Shown here piece after piece: positions 40,001 through 49,789 of a stretch of 64,000 bases of DNA. Numbering within the stretch: position 1 is the first letter of the stretch; the number at the start of each line of letters is the position of its first letter. Under the pieces are notes generated by a model. The model worked only from the letters and a program-made list of their open reading frames with translations. It ran no database searches and had not been told where the DNA came from. Origin of the DNA: Trichoplusia ni (taxonomy: Eukaryota; Arthropoda; Insecta; Lepidoptera; Noctuidae); NCBI RefSeq assembly GCF_003590095.1, contig NW_020800013.1, positions 83,187 to 147,186 on the forward strand. Reading direction: 5' to 3'. The translations under genes were made by a program, and so were the position numbers.

Positions 40001-42637
40001 ACACGTCAAAGACAAAGTTCTTGAATACTGTTGTTAAGTCTCATTATATTTATAACAGTTATTTTTATAGTATCTGAAGTTTATAAGGTTTTTTTACCTT
40101 ATTCGTTTCGTGTATCAGTTCTAAGGAAGACAGCTGCATAATTCTCATACGCAGAGAGCGTGATATGTACAGCAAAACAAATAAAGCTTCACCGGGTCGT
40201 CCGCCGTGGTTCCCATCGGCAATCGTCAATAAACTCTGAAATCAAATTTTGTAAATGCTTTGAATTCAATACTGCAATATGCAATACTTTGAACTTATTA
40301 CATCTTTTCCATTTGACATCTCTATTCGAGAGCTATGATGCCACAGATAGACAACCAACGACCAACAGTCTGACAGACAAACATCAAACATAGAACACTC
40401 CTCTTTTAGCGTGTGGAGTTAATAGCTAGTTACAAGAGGGGAGTAAACTTCATTGGCAAAACAATATAATATCATGGTTTACAATATTCTGTTATTACAA
40501 TACAACAAAGTTTTACCTTAATAATTTCAGGTCTATTCAAGAAGATTTCAGCTGGAAAATCACGAAGGAAGACATCGCGTATAAACCTACAGCATCGTCT
40601 AGTAGACTTCAATAACCTTAAGGCATCTTCTACTAGAAGAAGGGTCTTCTTGTCAGACTGGCAGAGGTCTACCCAAGGGAAGAGCAGTATTCTTACACTC
40701 TCTGACGTAATTATACTGCAAAAATGAACAGCTAAATTAAAGGAAATACTTGTAAATATTTTTCAGCAACTAGAGTTTTAAAAATACTTTTCTATTAAAA
40801 CTAATATGGAGATAACAGTTAGAGAAACACTCATGAGGCACTAGGCCCCAAAGTGTACTACAATTCCTATCCTATTTCTGCATCATTTAATTTTTTTTCT
40901 CTAGCCTAGTGTGTCCCACAGCTGGGCAAAAGCCAAATCCTTCCACGACTCTCTATTCTGGGCCGCATGGAACCAGCCTGCGCGGTAAGCGTTAAGGTCG
41001 TCTCGCCACCGCTTCCTAGGTCGCCCACGACAACGCCGTCCATCCGTTGGGTCCCATAGTGTGGTGACTTTAGCCCAACGATCCCTGTCCATGCGGCTAA
41101 CGTGACCCTCGTAATCCCATTTTAGCCCGGCAGCCTTTATGCCGACGTCTATAATCCCAGTTTTGGAAAGCACCGTGGTGTTCGGAATCATTTAAATAAG
41201 GCATTATTATATTGTGACCATATTGAAAGTGAAGTGTGAAGTACCTTGAAAAAAAATATTATTCAAGTCTCAAAGCTTAGAGTGCCAAGTGTGTGTAAAT
41301 TACTATGGTTGGTCTATTGACTGGTATTAAAATACTCTTCATAGTCCACAATAAAAAATGAGAATATTTGAACAGCACACTGGTGACTGCATTAATATTT
41401 AATTTTGAATAAATATTTATAAGTTTCTGTACTACAAACAAAGCCTTACTTCCCGTATCTATTGATGTCGGTCTCATCATTAGAAATTGATGTTGCCTTG
41501 GAAGACATGAAATTTTTACCAATGTGATAATACCCACTGCTTGAACCTCCATCACTTTCCGAACTGAAACAATGATAATTTAATTTAACAGTATTATATT
41601 ACAACTCATTTCTATAATGGGACATGCTGTTGGTATGATCCAAATCCTTGTACAAACCAGAGTCTGTTATGTCCTTTAATGCCTTTAATGTTTTAGACAC
41701 AAGTAATAAAATTCATAGAGCAGAGAGGCATTTCAAAAATTTATATGACTTGTTTGGAGAAGACAATTAAAATTACAACTACATTACGAAAATACACAAT
41801 TTTTATAAGTATGAGAGTCAAACCCTGTGTTTTCAGGTAATGTTAGCCTTGGGACAGTCACTTGGACTTCAGATTCAACTGTATTTATGAACTTCAGCGT
41901 CTCAACAACATCTTCATAAATTTCTTGCGCATCTACATCAATTTTATGCTTGATCTTGTTCAAGTCAGACAAAATAGTTTCTATACCAAACTCTTTGACT
42001 ATATAAGTGCCAGCTTTTGTCTGAAACATATAAACACAAAATGTATTAAAATAGTTTCTGAATAATTGTCTTTATCATAAAGGTGTAAAAATAATATGCA
42101 CTAATTAAACAACATTTGTAACAGAATGATCATAAATGTAATTAATAACTCGTACAACTAATAGTCTCTGTTGGGCAAATAGCAAAGAAGAGGCCCTCTT
42201 TTCTCATAAAGAGAAAGATTGAGCTATTTTAAGATATTTAATATAAATACAACTACTTGAATTCATTTTTCTTTCTTTCTACCTTGATAGTTGTTAGAAG
42301 TAGTTCGAGTGCTTCGCTTTGTAGTGATTGCTGAGGAGTATGGAACCAGGCTAGAAGACCCTCCAGCAGTTCTCTAGAACCAGACAACTCATCGTCTAGT
42401 TCCCAGCCCAGTTTTAACTTTGCTATCAGCAGCAGAAGAGAACGCTCGCGGATTTCCTTTAGGGGATGACCTAAAACATATAAGTTACGAAAGAACTAAA
42501 AGTAAGTCATTATACTATGAGTGTGAAGAAATTTGTTAATCCTGACATTATTAATATCTGTGTCTCTTTTAAAATGTTTCGAAGTTTTGCTTACCTAGTT
42601 TCTTAATGTAGAGCGACAGAATTTCAGTATTAGCCAT
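10051..42637 (-). CDS. RTTN: Rotatin (Ana3 orthologue), centriole/basal-body protein, 33 coding exons
   Basis: Rotatin is an armadillo-repeat centriolar protein needed for centriole integrity, basal bodies and cilia. Coding exons (high to low): 42637-42595, 42470-42283, 42020-41788, 41563-41450, 40715-40517, 40235-40098, 39948-39721, 39364-39195, 38850-38643, 38558-38097, 37735-37591, 37255-37106, 36891-36767, 36662-36448, 36158-36022, 35791-35579, 33863-33617, 33043-32871, 32456-32187, 31264-31044, 29805-29661, 29243-29113, 21429-21321, 20946-20724, 18694-18529, 17186-17022, 16605-16327, 14918-14740, 14192-13991, 13915-13740, 12952-12706, 12413-12310, 10194-10051. That is about 2,050 codons; human is about 2,200. 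Recognisable blocks: N-terminal ILSLYIKKLGHPLKEIRERS, FLRDFPAEIFLNRPEI, LYLLRGRLVL, LQQLAVIM, LNRLWPWCMM and ARAVWALAANN near the C-terminus. All sites are GT-AG and phases agree everywhere except exon 24/25, which is out by one base. The P450 gene lies in intron 22. Identity is by remembered similarity to vertebrate rotatin; undetected phase-neutral exons are possible. Confidence 0.92.
12706..12952 (-). CDS. RTTN: Rotatin exon 31 (extremely GC-rich)
   Basis: Part of rotatin, listed separately because its composition is unusual. It starts after the acceptor TTTGTTCCCAG (SDVLSSMYRLCVRAR) and ends at CAGTCTG followed by GTCAGT. Almost every third position is G or C, and the protein is a run of Ala, Arg, Gly and Leu. 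It continues the block that in vertebrate rotatin reads like CKGVIQKSNFLQNF. The plus-strand open frames over it are shadows. Confidence 0.85.
13081..13480. mobile_element. 400-bp MITE-like element with TIRs in rotatin intron 30
   Basis: The left end AAGGGCCTGCGCAGACCGGG and the right end CCCGTCTGCGTAGGCCTT are imperfect inverted copies of each other (about 18 of 21 positions). They bracket a GC-richer, non-coding interior with a GGC-repeat segment near 13332-13350. I could not define a clear target-site duplication, so the superfamily is open. It sits between rotatin exons 30 and 31, and the 75-codon minus-strand frame inside it is not a gene. Confidence 0.6.
14505..14677 (-). mobile_element. 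tRNA-derived SINE in rotatin intron 28
   Basis: On the minus strand the head reads like a tRNA: an A-box-like TAGCCGATTGGTTGAG, then a B box GGGTTCGATCCCC (14600-14612). A body follows with the block TTTGAATGTTTGTGAAACCC that resembles the SINE at 32010-32166. The cloverleaf is degenerate, so this is not a functional tRNA gene. It lies between rotatin exons 28 and 29 in the host gene's orientation. Confidence 0.7.
16632..16684 (-). repeat. Short SINE/LINE 3'-tail fragment
   Basis: On the minus strand this reads GCCGACCCCAACATAGTTGG, then AAAAGGGCTAGGATGATGAT, the shared 3' tail seen at the end of the 5S-SINE at 28600-28857. It starts about 25 bp past the donor of rotatin exon 27's upstream neighbour acceptor, close to exon 27 (16605-16327), and is a truncated copy. 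Confidence 0.65.
17686..17739. repeat. 54-nt hairpin in rotatin intron 25
   Basis: Two paired blocks fold on each other: GAGGGTAAA with TTTACCCTC outside, and ACTAGGTCTA with TAGACCTAGT inside. They are separated by a small internal loop and a 6-nt terminal loop. Nineteen perfect pairs form, with one or two more outside. It lies in the intron between rotatin exons 25 and 26. The stem is short for a canonical pre-miRNA, so it is described only as a stable hairpin. Confidence 0.6.
18529..18694 (-). CDS. RTTN: Rotatin exon 25 with 9-base homopolymer and phase conflict
   Basis: The acceptor CCTACCCACACCCAG precedes ATGCGCGTC and the donor is GTGAGT. The frame that looks like rotatin (MRVVVVSPP, then AALAATKDCLYNLLM) needs a phase-0 entry. 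Exon 24 ends in phase 2. Exon 26 continues the same frame correctly, so the discrepancy is confined to the 24/25 junction or to the run of nine C on the coding strand (plus-strand G at 18667-18675). No other acceptor within 60 bp rescues the frame. Confidence 0.75.
18746..18757. repeat. 12-base poly-G tract
   Basis: A run of twelve G lies in rotatin intron 24, only about 50 bp from exon 25, which itself contains a run of nine G. Such tracts are rare in this AT-rich window and are prone to length variation and sequencing error. Confidence 0.9.
19684..19940 (+). mobile_element. Non-autonomous Helitron-like element, 257 bp
   Basis: It begins TCTATACTAATATATAAAGC after an A and ends GGGCAACTGCTAG before a T, matching the Helitron rule (5' TC, 3' CTRR, inserted between A and T, no duplication). 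Just inside the 3' end is GGGGACGAAGTCGCGGGC, whose GAC-GAA-GTC core can form the short hairpin typical of Helitrons. The interior is non-coding. It is inserted in rotatin intron 24. Confidence 0.75.
22949..23072. repeat. Imperfect foldback of 124 bp
   Basis: The left arm begins GGCCTACC at 22949 and the right arm ends GGTAGGCC at 23072. Between them the arms pair in order through GTCTT, TGCA, GTGGAAA and GCGC blocks, roughly 70% matched over about 55 nt each. The overlapping 121-codon plus-strand frame (22796-23161) shows no recognisable domain and is better explained by this palindrome. It could be a decayed MITE or a structured intronic RNA in rotatin intron 22. Confidence 0.55.
23905..24148 (-). 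mobile_element. tRNA-derived SINE with TTTA-repeat tail, rotatin intron 22
   Basis: On the minus strand the head includes GTGGTCGAGTGGCGTACGCA (A-box region) and a perfect B box GGTTCGATCCCCGG. It ends in a tail of TTTA repeats (plus strand 23906-23928). TTAAATAT occurs on both sides (23896-23903 and 24153-24160) and may be a short target duplication. The tRNA-like head is followed by SINE body, so it is not a tRNA gene. It lies about 350 bp downstream of the nested P450. Confidence 0.8.
24495..26432 (-). CDS. Microsomal cytochrome P450, CYP3 clan (CYP6-like), two exons
   Basis: A heme-thiolate monooxygenase, probably anchored in the ER membrane. Exon 1 is 26432-25124 and exon 2 is 24658-24495, joined within a Gly codon (SCPG / ARFAQLTVAAGL), giving about 490 residues, full length for the family. 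Numbered from the alternative upstream ATG at 26456: hydrophobic anchor 13-29, C-helix WKAMR 139-143, I-helix AGLETS 309-314, ExxR as ETLR 366-369, PERF 421-424, heme loop FMAYGEGPRSCPG with cysteine 443. All catalytic landmarks are present. The start at 26432 (MSLSGVLLV) is preferred because it opens the anchor directly and leaves a normal leader after the TATA-like box; 26456 would leave a very short one. The gene lies on the same strand inside rotatin intron 22. Subfamily is not assigned; single-copy lepidopteran lineages such as CYP324 or CYP332 are possible. Confidence 0.93.
26496..26507 (-). promoter_or_regulatory. TATA-like box of the nested P450
   Basis: On the minus strand CTTTAAATATAC lies 64-75 bp upstream of the preferred ATG at 26432. 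A start site 25-30 bp downstream would fall near 26470-26478, giving a leader of about 40 nt. This suggests the P450 has its own promoter rather than being processed from the rotatin transcript. Confidence 0.5.
26530..26705. promoter_or_regulatory. CpG-rich island upstream of the P450
   Basis: A block of about 175 bp, rich in GCG and CGG repeats and flanked by AT-rich intron, sits directly upstream of the P450 TATA-like box. It contains several GCGTG/CACGC cores, the minimal sequence bound by bHLH-PAS dimers. Open frames through it are Ala/Arg/Pro shadows without splice sites. A regulatory island for the P450 is inferred from position. Confidence 0.4.
27320..27445 (+). repeat. Dispersed repeat, copy A
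   Basis: Shares a block with 39590-39690: GCGTCAG, then GGGTCCGAAACTAGTCGGGC, then ATAAACACGCGT. It ends in a TAAA-repeat tail (27424-27440), which suggests a retroposon. The family was not identified. It lies in rotatin intron 22 upstream of the P450. Confidence 0.65.
28600..28857 (+). mobile_element. Intact 5S-rRNA-derived SINE with 16-bp target duplication
   Basis: The insertion is flanked by perfect copies of ACTGTTGCAAATACAA at 28584-28599 and 28858-28873. The 5' part resembles 5S rRNA (a GATCACAGGTTAAGC block, then GGTTGGTCCGTAGATGGGTG and ACC), including the region that in real 5S genes is the internal control region. The 3' part is a LINE-type tail ending CCGATGATG. The 5S similarity stops after the head, so it is not a 5S gene. 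It lies in rotatin intron 22, antisense to the host. Confidence 0.85.
31298..31470 (-). mobile_element. Helitron-like element next to rotatin exon 20
   Basis: Read on the minus strand it ends GGGCGGGCAACAGCTAG followed by T, the same terminus as the 19.7-kb element. The other end contains TTATATTATAAACGCGAAAG, a diverged form of the usual start, so the 5' boundary is approximate. The 3' end is only about 34 bp upstream of the acceptor of rotatin exon 20 (31264). Confidence 0.6.
32010..32166 (-). mobile_element. tRNA-derived SINE next to rotatin exon 19 donor
   Basis: On the minus strand it begins with a tRNA-like head GCACCGATAGCCGAATGGTA and has a B box GGGTTCGATCCCC. The body shares a TTTGTGAAAACCCCCC block with the SINE at 14505-14677. 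Its head is about 20 bp past the splice donor of rotatin exon 19 (last base 32187). The 119-codon plus-strand frame here is the antisense of the SINE. Confidence 0.75.
34565..34610. repeat. Short hairpin in rotatin intron 16
   Basis: TAAACGATCT pairs with AGATCGTTTA, and inside it AAGGA pairs with TCCTT around a 12-nt loop. It is a 46-nt structure in the 1.7-kb intron between exons 16 and 17. No function is assigned. Confidence 0.45.
37412..37540 (+). mobile_element. Short Helitron-like remnant in rotatin intron 11
   Basis: Begins TCTAATATATAAAATCCTCG and ends GCTGGGACGGCTAG before a T, the CTAG-T terminus seen in two other elements here. The base before the 5' TC is T rather than A, so the 5' end is less certain. 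It is 129 bp long and lies about 50 bp from rotatin exon 11. Confidence 0.5.
39590..39690 (+). repeat. Dispersed repeat, copy B
   Basis: Second copy of the repeat at 27320-27445: CGCGTCAGC, GGGTCCGAAACTAGTCGGGC, then ATAAATACGCGTGAGTAAAC, in the same orientation. It ends about 30 bp from the donor side of rotatin exon 7 (39721). Confidence 0.65.
40901..41191 (-). pseudogene. C-terminal fragment of an RTE-type LINE reverse transcriptase
   Basis: The minus-strand frame contains WDYEGHVSRMDRDRWAKVTT, then GRRCRGRPRKRWRDDLN, then a tail with AAQNRESWKDLAFAQLWD. This is the characteristic C-terminus of RTE-like non-LTR retrotransposon polyproteins (endonuclease/reverse transcriptase). Only the last 90 or so residues remain, with no catalytic domain, so it is a 5'-truncated dead copy. 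It lies in rotatin intron 4 in the same orientation as the gene. Confidence 0.8.
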
Positions 42638-43675
42638 AATTCAGCAGAATTATGACGGTGAAAAGGTAAAATGAAAATCCTACATTGTTTTGTTTACAAC
42701 TTTAAAGTTGTATGATTTGAAAATAGACAACATAACGTTAAAAGTTTTTGTCGTCAATATTTTTGGGCGGCAATAATAAGCACTGAGTCGAATGCAATAG
42801 AGTTGATAATCTCCTGACAAATTTAAAAAAGAAAATGACATTTGGCCTAAAACGTGCTGAAAACCATCGACTTTGAAGCTTTTTCTTGTTTATGGTATTT
42901 TCGGTAACAGAGGTGACTTACATTAAAACAAGTTGTTTCATGTTCATCGTCGATTTTGTGCTAAAAACAACTAGCAAAGACTAGTTGTGATCTATAAATT
43001 GAATTGAACAACTTTGATGCCATTTTATGATCATGTAGGATATTGCCATCACAAAATCGTTTACTTTTATTAAATTAAGCCTAGTCGTTAGTTAATTGAA
43101 TATTGGATAATATCGATGTCAATACAAAATTAATAAATCCTTAGCCAACCATAAACAGACAAACGATAATTTTGAGCAAAAAATGACATTAATTTGTCAA
43201 TTTCTTGTTGACAGTAATCTGACCAGACCGGACTCTACCGGAGAATTCAGAGATTATTCGCAAATACGCTCTTTTACACCACTGATTCTTGATAATTCGT
43301 TTTAGAAAAACATGAATATTTCGATCATAAATAGTTAAGTTATTTACAAATATCTGGTGTCTTACGAAGGGGCGAAAGATCTATTATATTTCATTTTAGA
43401 AGTAGTTCTTGCAATATTTCGATCTAAATATAACTGAAATAAGTGTTTATATATCTAGCCGTAAGTATAGAGTTTTCATAACAATAACATGTTAAGATGA
43501 ACAATTATCAACCTAAATTATTCTTGTTAGAAGAAACTAAGGGTTATTTAATAACTTTTTTTTTAAACATCTGGTGGTTATATCCTATAATAGTTTTTGG
43601 TCAAAACCAGAAAACGAAACTTATAATTTTGTTAAAGTTAGAACCTGTTGGTGACTTATAATAAATATGTTTTAG
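42638..43675. promoter_or_regulatory. Divergent promoter region of rotatin and SKI3
   Basis: About 1 kb separates the two head-to-head start codons. A DRE-like TATCGATG lies at 43111-43118. On the SKI3 side a donor-like CC/GTAAGTATAG near 43460 and an acceptor-like TATGTTTTAG ending directly at the ATG (43676) suggest a short 5' UTR intron. No TATA box was identified for either gene. Start sites are unmapped. Confidence 0.5.
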
Positions 43676-46600
43676 ATGGCGGATATTAAAACTTTACTTA
43701 AAGATGCAAGAAAACTAATTGATGAGAAGGATTACAAAGGTGCCCAAGAATGCTGTAAGAATATATTAAGAAAAGACAAGCAAAATTACTTTGGTCTTGT
43801 ATTACTGGGTAAATCCTTACAAGATTCTGAACAGGCACCACTGGCCTACCAGAAAGCTATAGCTAGTAAGCCTGACCACCCTCTTGCCTGGCAAGGACTT
43901 GCCAACTATTATGAAAGGAAAGAAAATACCTCAGATAAAACAAAACTATTTGGTATTTATAATGAAATGTTAAATTTGCAAATGGAAGAAGAAAAATCTA
44001 TTGAAATCATAATAAAACTAGGTCAGTTAGGATGCGAATTGAAAAGTATTGAAGCTTTGTCTATAATAGCCAATTTTTTGTTGAAAGACAATGTACTTAG
44101 TTTGAATAAAGCAGCGGAAAAACAATTCATGGACTTATTAAAATCTAATATTACAGTTGATGATGAAAATATACCTGTAATTCTAAAATCATTGCACAAA
44201 ATGTACAGTGAAGATCCCAATGATTCTCTTGAAATATTGCTATGCAAAGTGATCATTAGAAAATCTGATTTTGCATCTGCTGTTGAAGAAATAATAAATC
44301 TAAAGTTTTTCCCAAACAATGTGCTATTGAGAGACTGGCTGTGTAAACAGCTTTGTTCTAAATATGCAGAAGATATGTCTTTCAGTGGCTTTCAGATTGA
44401 AAATCACATAGACACAATCAGTGAAGGCATCATGAACTCTAAATATCCAAGTCTTCTGAGAAGTATGTTATGCTATGACAAAGGCTTGTACCTTGAAGCA
44501 TACAAGCAATGTGTTCCATTGATTAACTATCAAGAAGCTGATATCACTGAAGCCACATTTGTAATTAAATGTACAATCATGTTGAAAAAGTGGTCAGTTA
44601 CACAAAAGCTTGCAAGTAACTTTCTCACCAAGGTCAAAGATGAAAAGTTTGCAACCACTCTTAAAAGATTCTTAATCCTGTCTTTAACCAAACAACAGAA
44701 ATGGAAGCAAGCAATATCTCATGCTCAAGAAATACCCATTGAATCATTGGACAATCTAGAGCTGGCCAGTCTAGCAGAGTGTTGTATTGAAGCTGGTGAA
44801 CCAGCTGACCATATAATGAACCATCTGGTATCTACCGAATACTACAAACAACTGCAAGCTCTACTTCTTTTGAAGCAGAATAAATATGATCAAGTGATTG
44901 AGTTGTTAGAAGGTTCAGCCGAGGGTTCATTACACATTTTCTATTTGGGAAAAGCTTACTGGGAACTTAAACAATATGATAAGTGCATTATATATCTTTT
45001 GAAAGCAGCCAAGTTGAATCCTGATCATGCTGATACATTCTTATATTTAGGCCACTTTTACCATCATCATAAAAGTGATTTACAGAAAGCTAAAAAATGT
45101 TATGAAAAAGCGCAAAGTATCAATCCTATTAACATGACTATAGCTAAGAGCCTTAGTGAAATTTATGTCAAATTGCAGCAGAGAGATGATGATTTTGAGC
45201 TATTAAATTCATTAGCCAAGAGTTCTTCAAACATTGAACCTTGGGTCAACTTCAGGTTAGGCCTTCATTATTCAAATAGGAGAGAATGGGAGAATGCCAT
45301 TTTAAATTTTAGAAATGTTATAAAATTGAATCAAAATGATACTACTGCATTTGAGTGTCTGGCAGATGCATACTATTCTCGAGGTTCTTATACATCAGCA
45401 TTGAGAGCATACAACAAAGTAATGAGTTTAGATCAAAGCAAATCAGCTCACTGTCTTACAAGAATAGGCCTCATATATTCATTGTTAACCCAGTATGAAG
45501 AAGCTGTATCTACATTCGAAAAGGTATTTGTAATTGATCCTTATTCATTCTTGGCTCTCAAAGGCATTGCTGAGACTTGGATGAGAATTGCAAAGAAAAA
45601 AGTTGAAGCTAAAATTTTCGGAACTGCTAGAGATTGTGCACAACATGCAATAGATTATATTACAAAAGCATTATCAAAACAAAATCAATTTTTATGTTTT
45701 TGGAGACTGTTAGCTGACAACTTGATGTTTATAACTAAATTGCCAAATAAATATGCCTTTGTTAATATGCCTGTACTATCAAAAGAAAGTGGCAATAACT
45801 TTGAAATATCTAAGAAAGAGAAACTTGAAATATTCCCTCAGGCCATTGCCTGTTATTCTCATATAGCGAAACAAAATCAGCAGGTGTCATCATACGATTT
45901 AGCGTCAGCATATTTGGCTTTTTATAATGAAAACAAGAAAATTGTCAACTGTCACATCTCCTTTAACTTGACATTAAATTGCATTAAAGAAAGACCTACA
46001 CTTTGGAGAAACTGGAATTTACTTGGGAAAATATGTTTGGCTATCAAAAAGTATGAAATTGCCCAGCATTGCTTTATCAAAGCTCTTTTAGTGACTAGGA
46101 AATGGTCTGTTGCAAAGATTTGGTGTAATCTGGGGACATTATATCTGAAATTAAAACTATACAAATTATCTAACTACTGTTTTTCACGTGGACAATCAGC
46201 GCTACCGTCGCATCCTCAAAGTTGGATTGGTCAGGCATTGATTGCAGAAGCGATTCGAGAAGAGGAAGCTATGGATCTGTTCAGACATGCTTCTCGCTTG
46301 GGATACCACCCAGAAAGTGCACTTGGGTATGCTGATTGGGTCTGCAGGACTTTAAAGAATAACAAGTACAAAGAAAACTCTGAATCGAAATATGAAATAG
46401 AAGGTCTTTTTGCTATACCTTACGCTATTGATCTGGTAGAGTGGTATTGTAACTTCGAATCTTCGGACCCTTGCGCATACAACATTCTCGGAATATTACA
46501 AGAGAGGTTTGGCCTGATCCGATCTGCTATACAATCTTATGAGAAGGCATTTGAATATGCAAGTGATGATAAGAAAAATATTACTCTTCTTAACATTGGA

Positions 46601-47497
46601 AGAATTCTAGTAAGGATGGAGAAATATGATGAGGCAATTAAGATATACAAAGCTATAACTGAGGCAAGCCTGGAATCCACTACTGGGTTAGCATTTGCGC
46701 TTTTTAAGAATAACCTTTATGAAGAAAGTTACTCTGTATATGACACTGCACTTCATTGGCTGAGCAATTCAGAGGCCGAAAAAGCAGATCTTCTGGTAGC
46801 TATGGCTGGTATTGTATACATGCATAAGGGAGCAGATGATGCAAAAACTATCTTGTTCCATAGCATTCAAGTATCACACAAGAAGCCGACGCCGCACAGC
46901 TTGTTTGCAATCTGTTCTTTAGGGTTGATCCAGTCTGATCAGGGTTTGTCAAAACTTGCATTAAGTGAATTACGAAAATATGAGAGGGAGAGCAGGTATG
47001 GATATGATATAGGGTTTTTGAAGTCCTATATCTCTGTTTGTGAAGATAATATGGGCCAAGCTATAAAACTACTAAGTGATTGTCTACATGATCATCCTAG
47101 CAATGCCCTCTTATGGTTCTGCATGGCACAATATTGCCTTAAGGCTACTAATACAAAGGCTAAAGTTGCGAGCTGTTGTGCTCAAAAAGCTTTATCCTCA
47201 GCCCATCATGGTGAATTTGATTGCAACTTTGGTAAAATATTGGCATCAGCTAGTATTGCCGAACACTTGGCAGGAGATAAGAACAAAGCCTTGTTATTAG
47301 CCAAGGGGGGACTCCATATGTATCCAAATCAAGCAGAAATATGGGCAGCACTTTTGTTTTCACTGCTAGCTCATAAAGTGTGGAGCGAAAATAAAAAATG
47401 GCTTTTAGGAGCCACAGCACATATGCGGAAATCTTTAAATATTTCAAGACCTCTTGGACGATGGTTGATTCTCATGGAAAAGAAACTGTGCAAATAA
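43676..47497 (+). CDS. SKIC3: Superkiller complex subunit SKI3 / TTC37 (SKIC3)
   Basis: A 1,273-residue TPR protein, the scaffold of the Ski complex that binds the SKI2 helicase and SKI8 and feeds mRNA 3' ends to the cytoplasmic exosome. The N-terminus (residues 3-83) is a TPR block with ACKN-type helices (YKGAQECCKNILRKDKQNYF). Further TPRs run around residues 418-485 (LGKAYWELKQYDKCIIYLLK) and 520-665, and again from about 780 to 1,260. The order and spacing match TTC37, though this copy is shorter than human (about 1,560). The whole CDS is one exon. The ATG follows an acceptor-like TTTTAG, so a 5' UTR intron is probable. AATAAA lies 89 bp after the stop. Confidence 0.88.
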   Translation: MADIKTLLKDARKLIDEKDYKGAQECCKNILRKDKQNYFGLVLLGKSLQDSEQAPLAYQKAIASKPDHPLAWQGLANYYERKENTSDKTKLFGIYNEMLNLQMEEEKSIEIIIKLGQLGCELKSIEALSIIANFLLKDNVLSLNKAAEKQFMDLLKSNITVDDENIPVILKSLHKMYSEDPNDSLEILLCKVIIRKSDFASAVEEIINLKFFPNNVLLRDWLCKQLCSKYAEDMSFSGFQIENHIDTISEGIMNSKYPSLLRSMLCYDKGLYLEAYKQCVPLINYQEADITEATFVIKCTIMLKKWSVTQKLASNFLTKVKDEKFATTLKRFLILSLTKQQKWKQAISHAQEIPIESLDNLELASLAECCIEAGEPADHIMNHLVSTEYYKQLQALLLLKQNKYDQVIELLEGSAEGSLHIFYLGKAYWELKQYDKCIIYLLKAAKLNPDHADTFLYLGHFYHHHKSDLQKAKKCYEKAQSINPINMTIAKSLSEIYVKLQQRDDDFELLNSLAKSSSNIEPWVNFRLGLHYSNRREWENAILNFRNVIKLNQNDTTAFECLADAYYSRGSYTSALRAYNKVMSLDQSKSAHCLTRIGLIYSLLTQYEEAVSTFEKVFVIDPYSFLALKGIAETWMRIAKKKVEAKIFGTARDCAQHAIDYITKALSKQNQFLCFWRLLADNLMFITKLPNKYAFVNMPVLSKESGNNFEISKKEKLEIFPQAIACYSHIAKQNQQVSSYDLASAYLAFYNENKKIVNCHISFNLTLNCIKERPTLWRNWNLLGKICLAIKKYEIAQHCFIKALLVTRKWSVAKIWCNLGTLYLKLKLYKLSNYCFSRGQSALPSHPQSWIGQALIAEAIREEEAMDLFRHASRLGYHPESALGYADWVCRTLKNNKYKENSESKYEIEGLFAIPYAIDLVEWYCNFESSDPCAYNILGILQERFGLIRSAIQSYEKAFEYASDDKKNITLLNIGRILVRMEKYDEAIKIYKAITEASLESTTGLAFALFKNNLYEESYSVYDTALHWLSNSEAEKADLLVAMAGIVYMHKGADDAKTILFHSIQVSHKKPTPHSLFAICSLGLIQSDQGLSKLALSELRKYERESRYGYDIGFLKSYISVCEDNMGQAIKLLSDCLHDHPSNALLWFCMAQYCLKATNTKAKVASCCAQKALSSAHHGEFDCNFGKILASASIAEHLAGDKNKALLLAKGGLHMYPNQAEIWAALLFSLLAHKVWSENKKWLLGATAHMRKSLNISRPLGRWLILMEKKLCK

Positions 47498-47561
47498 TAA
47501 ATTATATTCTATAAATTTACTTGGCAACATATAGTAAACTATATATATCTCTTGTATCAAA

Positions 47562-47567
47562 TTTATT
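47562..47567 (-). terminator. Poly(A) signal for METTL1 (minus strand)
   Basis: AATAAA on the minus strand, about 60 bp past the METTL1 stop codon and inside the SKI3 3' UTR. A second copy lies immediately beside it at 47569-47574. Confidence 0.55.
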
Positions 47568-47585
47568 ATTTATTAAGTGTAACCA

Positions 47586-47591
47586 AATAAA
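47586..47591 (+). terminator. Poly(A) signal for SKI3
   Basis: AATAAA 89 bp after the SKI3 stop. Cleavage 15-30 bp later would place the transcript end near or inside the 3' end of METTL1. Confidence 0.65.
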
Positions 47592-47625
47592 GTTTCTTTT
47601 ATAATTAAAAAAAGTATTTTACATT

Positions 47626-49230
<1,605 letters not shown>

Positions 49231-49617
49231 AGTGCCTTAAATTATTGATGAGTACCAACATAAGATCTAAGTCACAATTTTAAGTATAAAATTTATTTTC
49301 AAACTCTTTTTGTCATTCCATGCGTGTCGTCGACGCGAGTACACACACACACAGTTTATCAAATTATCAGGAAAGCGAAGTGAAGTGAAGTTAGAAAGAA
49401 GTGATAAAATTGTCAATGTCAAAGCTGCTCACAGATTATAAAAAAAACCTCATCAGTAGATCTAAATATAGATCGATCCATTCTTTAGAAAAAACAAATA
49501 ATTATTTTACTATAAACCATTATATATGTGCAACTTGTTCAAACAAATTCAAGCAATAATGAATTACAGGGTGAGGAAATGAGATTGTTGGCTTGAGGTT
49601 ATTTTGAGTTAATAAAA

Positions 49618-49625
49618 TATCGATA
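49618..49625. promoter_or_regulatory. DRE motif TATCGATA
   Basis: A perfect copy of the eight-base palindrome bound by DREF/BEAF-type factors at insect housekeeping promoters. It lies between METTL1 (minus strand, ATG 49230) and the plus-strand exon ending at 49921, so it could serve both. Confidence 0.5.
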
Positions 49626-49789
49626 ATCAAATACCCCTTCGCGTAACTAGCGCGCAGCCCCGCACGCACAGGCCACAGACGTGAAATGTAATGTCAAAAA
49701 TTCAAAAAATTATACAAAAAATACATGCGCTATCTGCATGACTGTATTGTAACAATAAACTATATTGTTTGTTTGACTAATTAAATATG

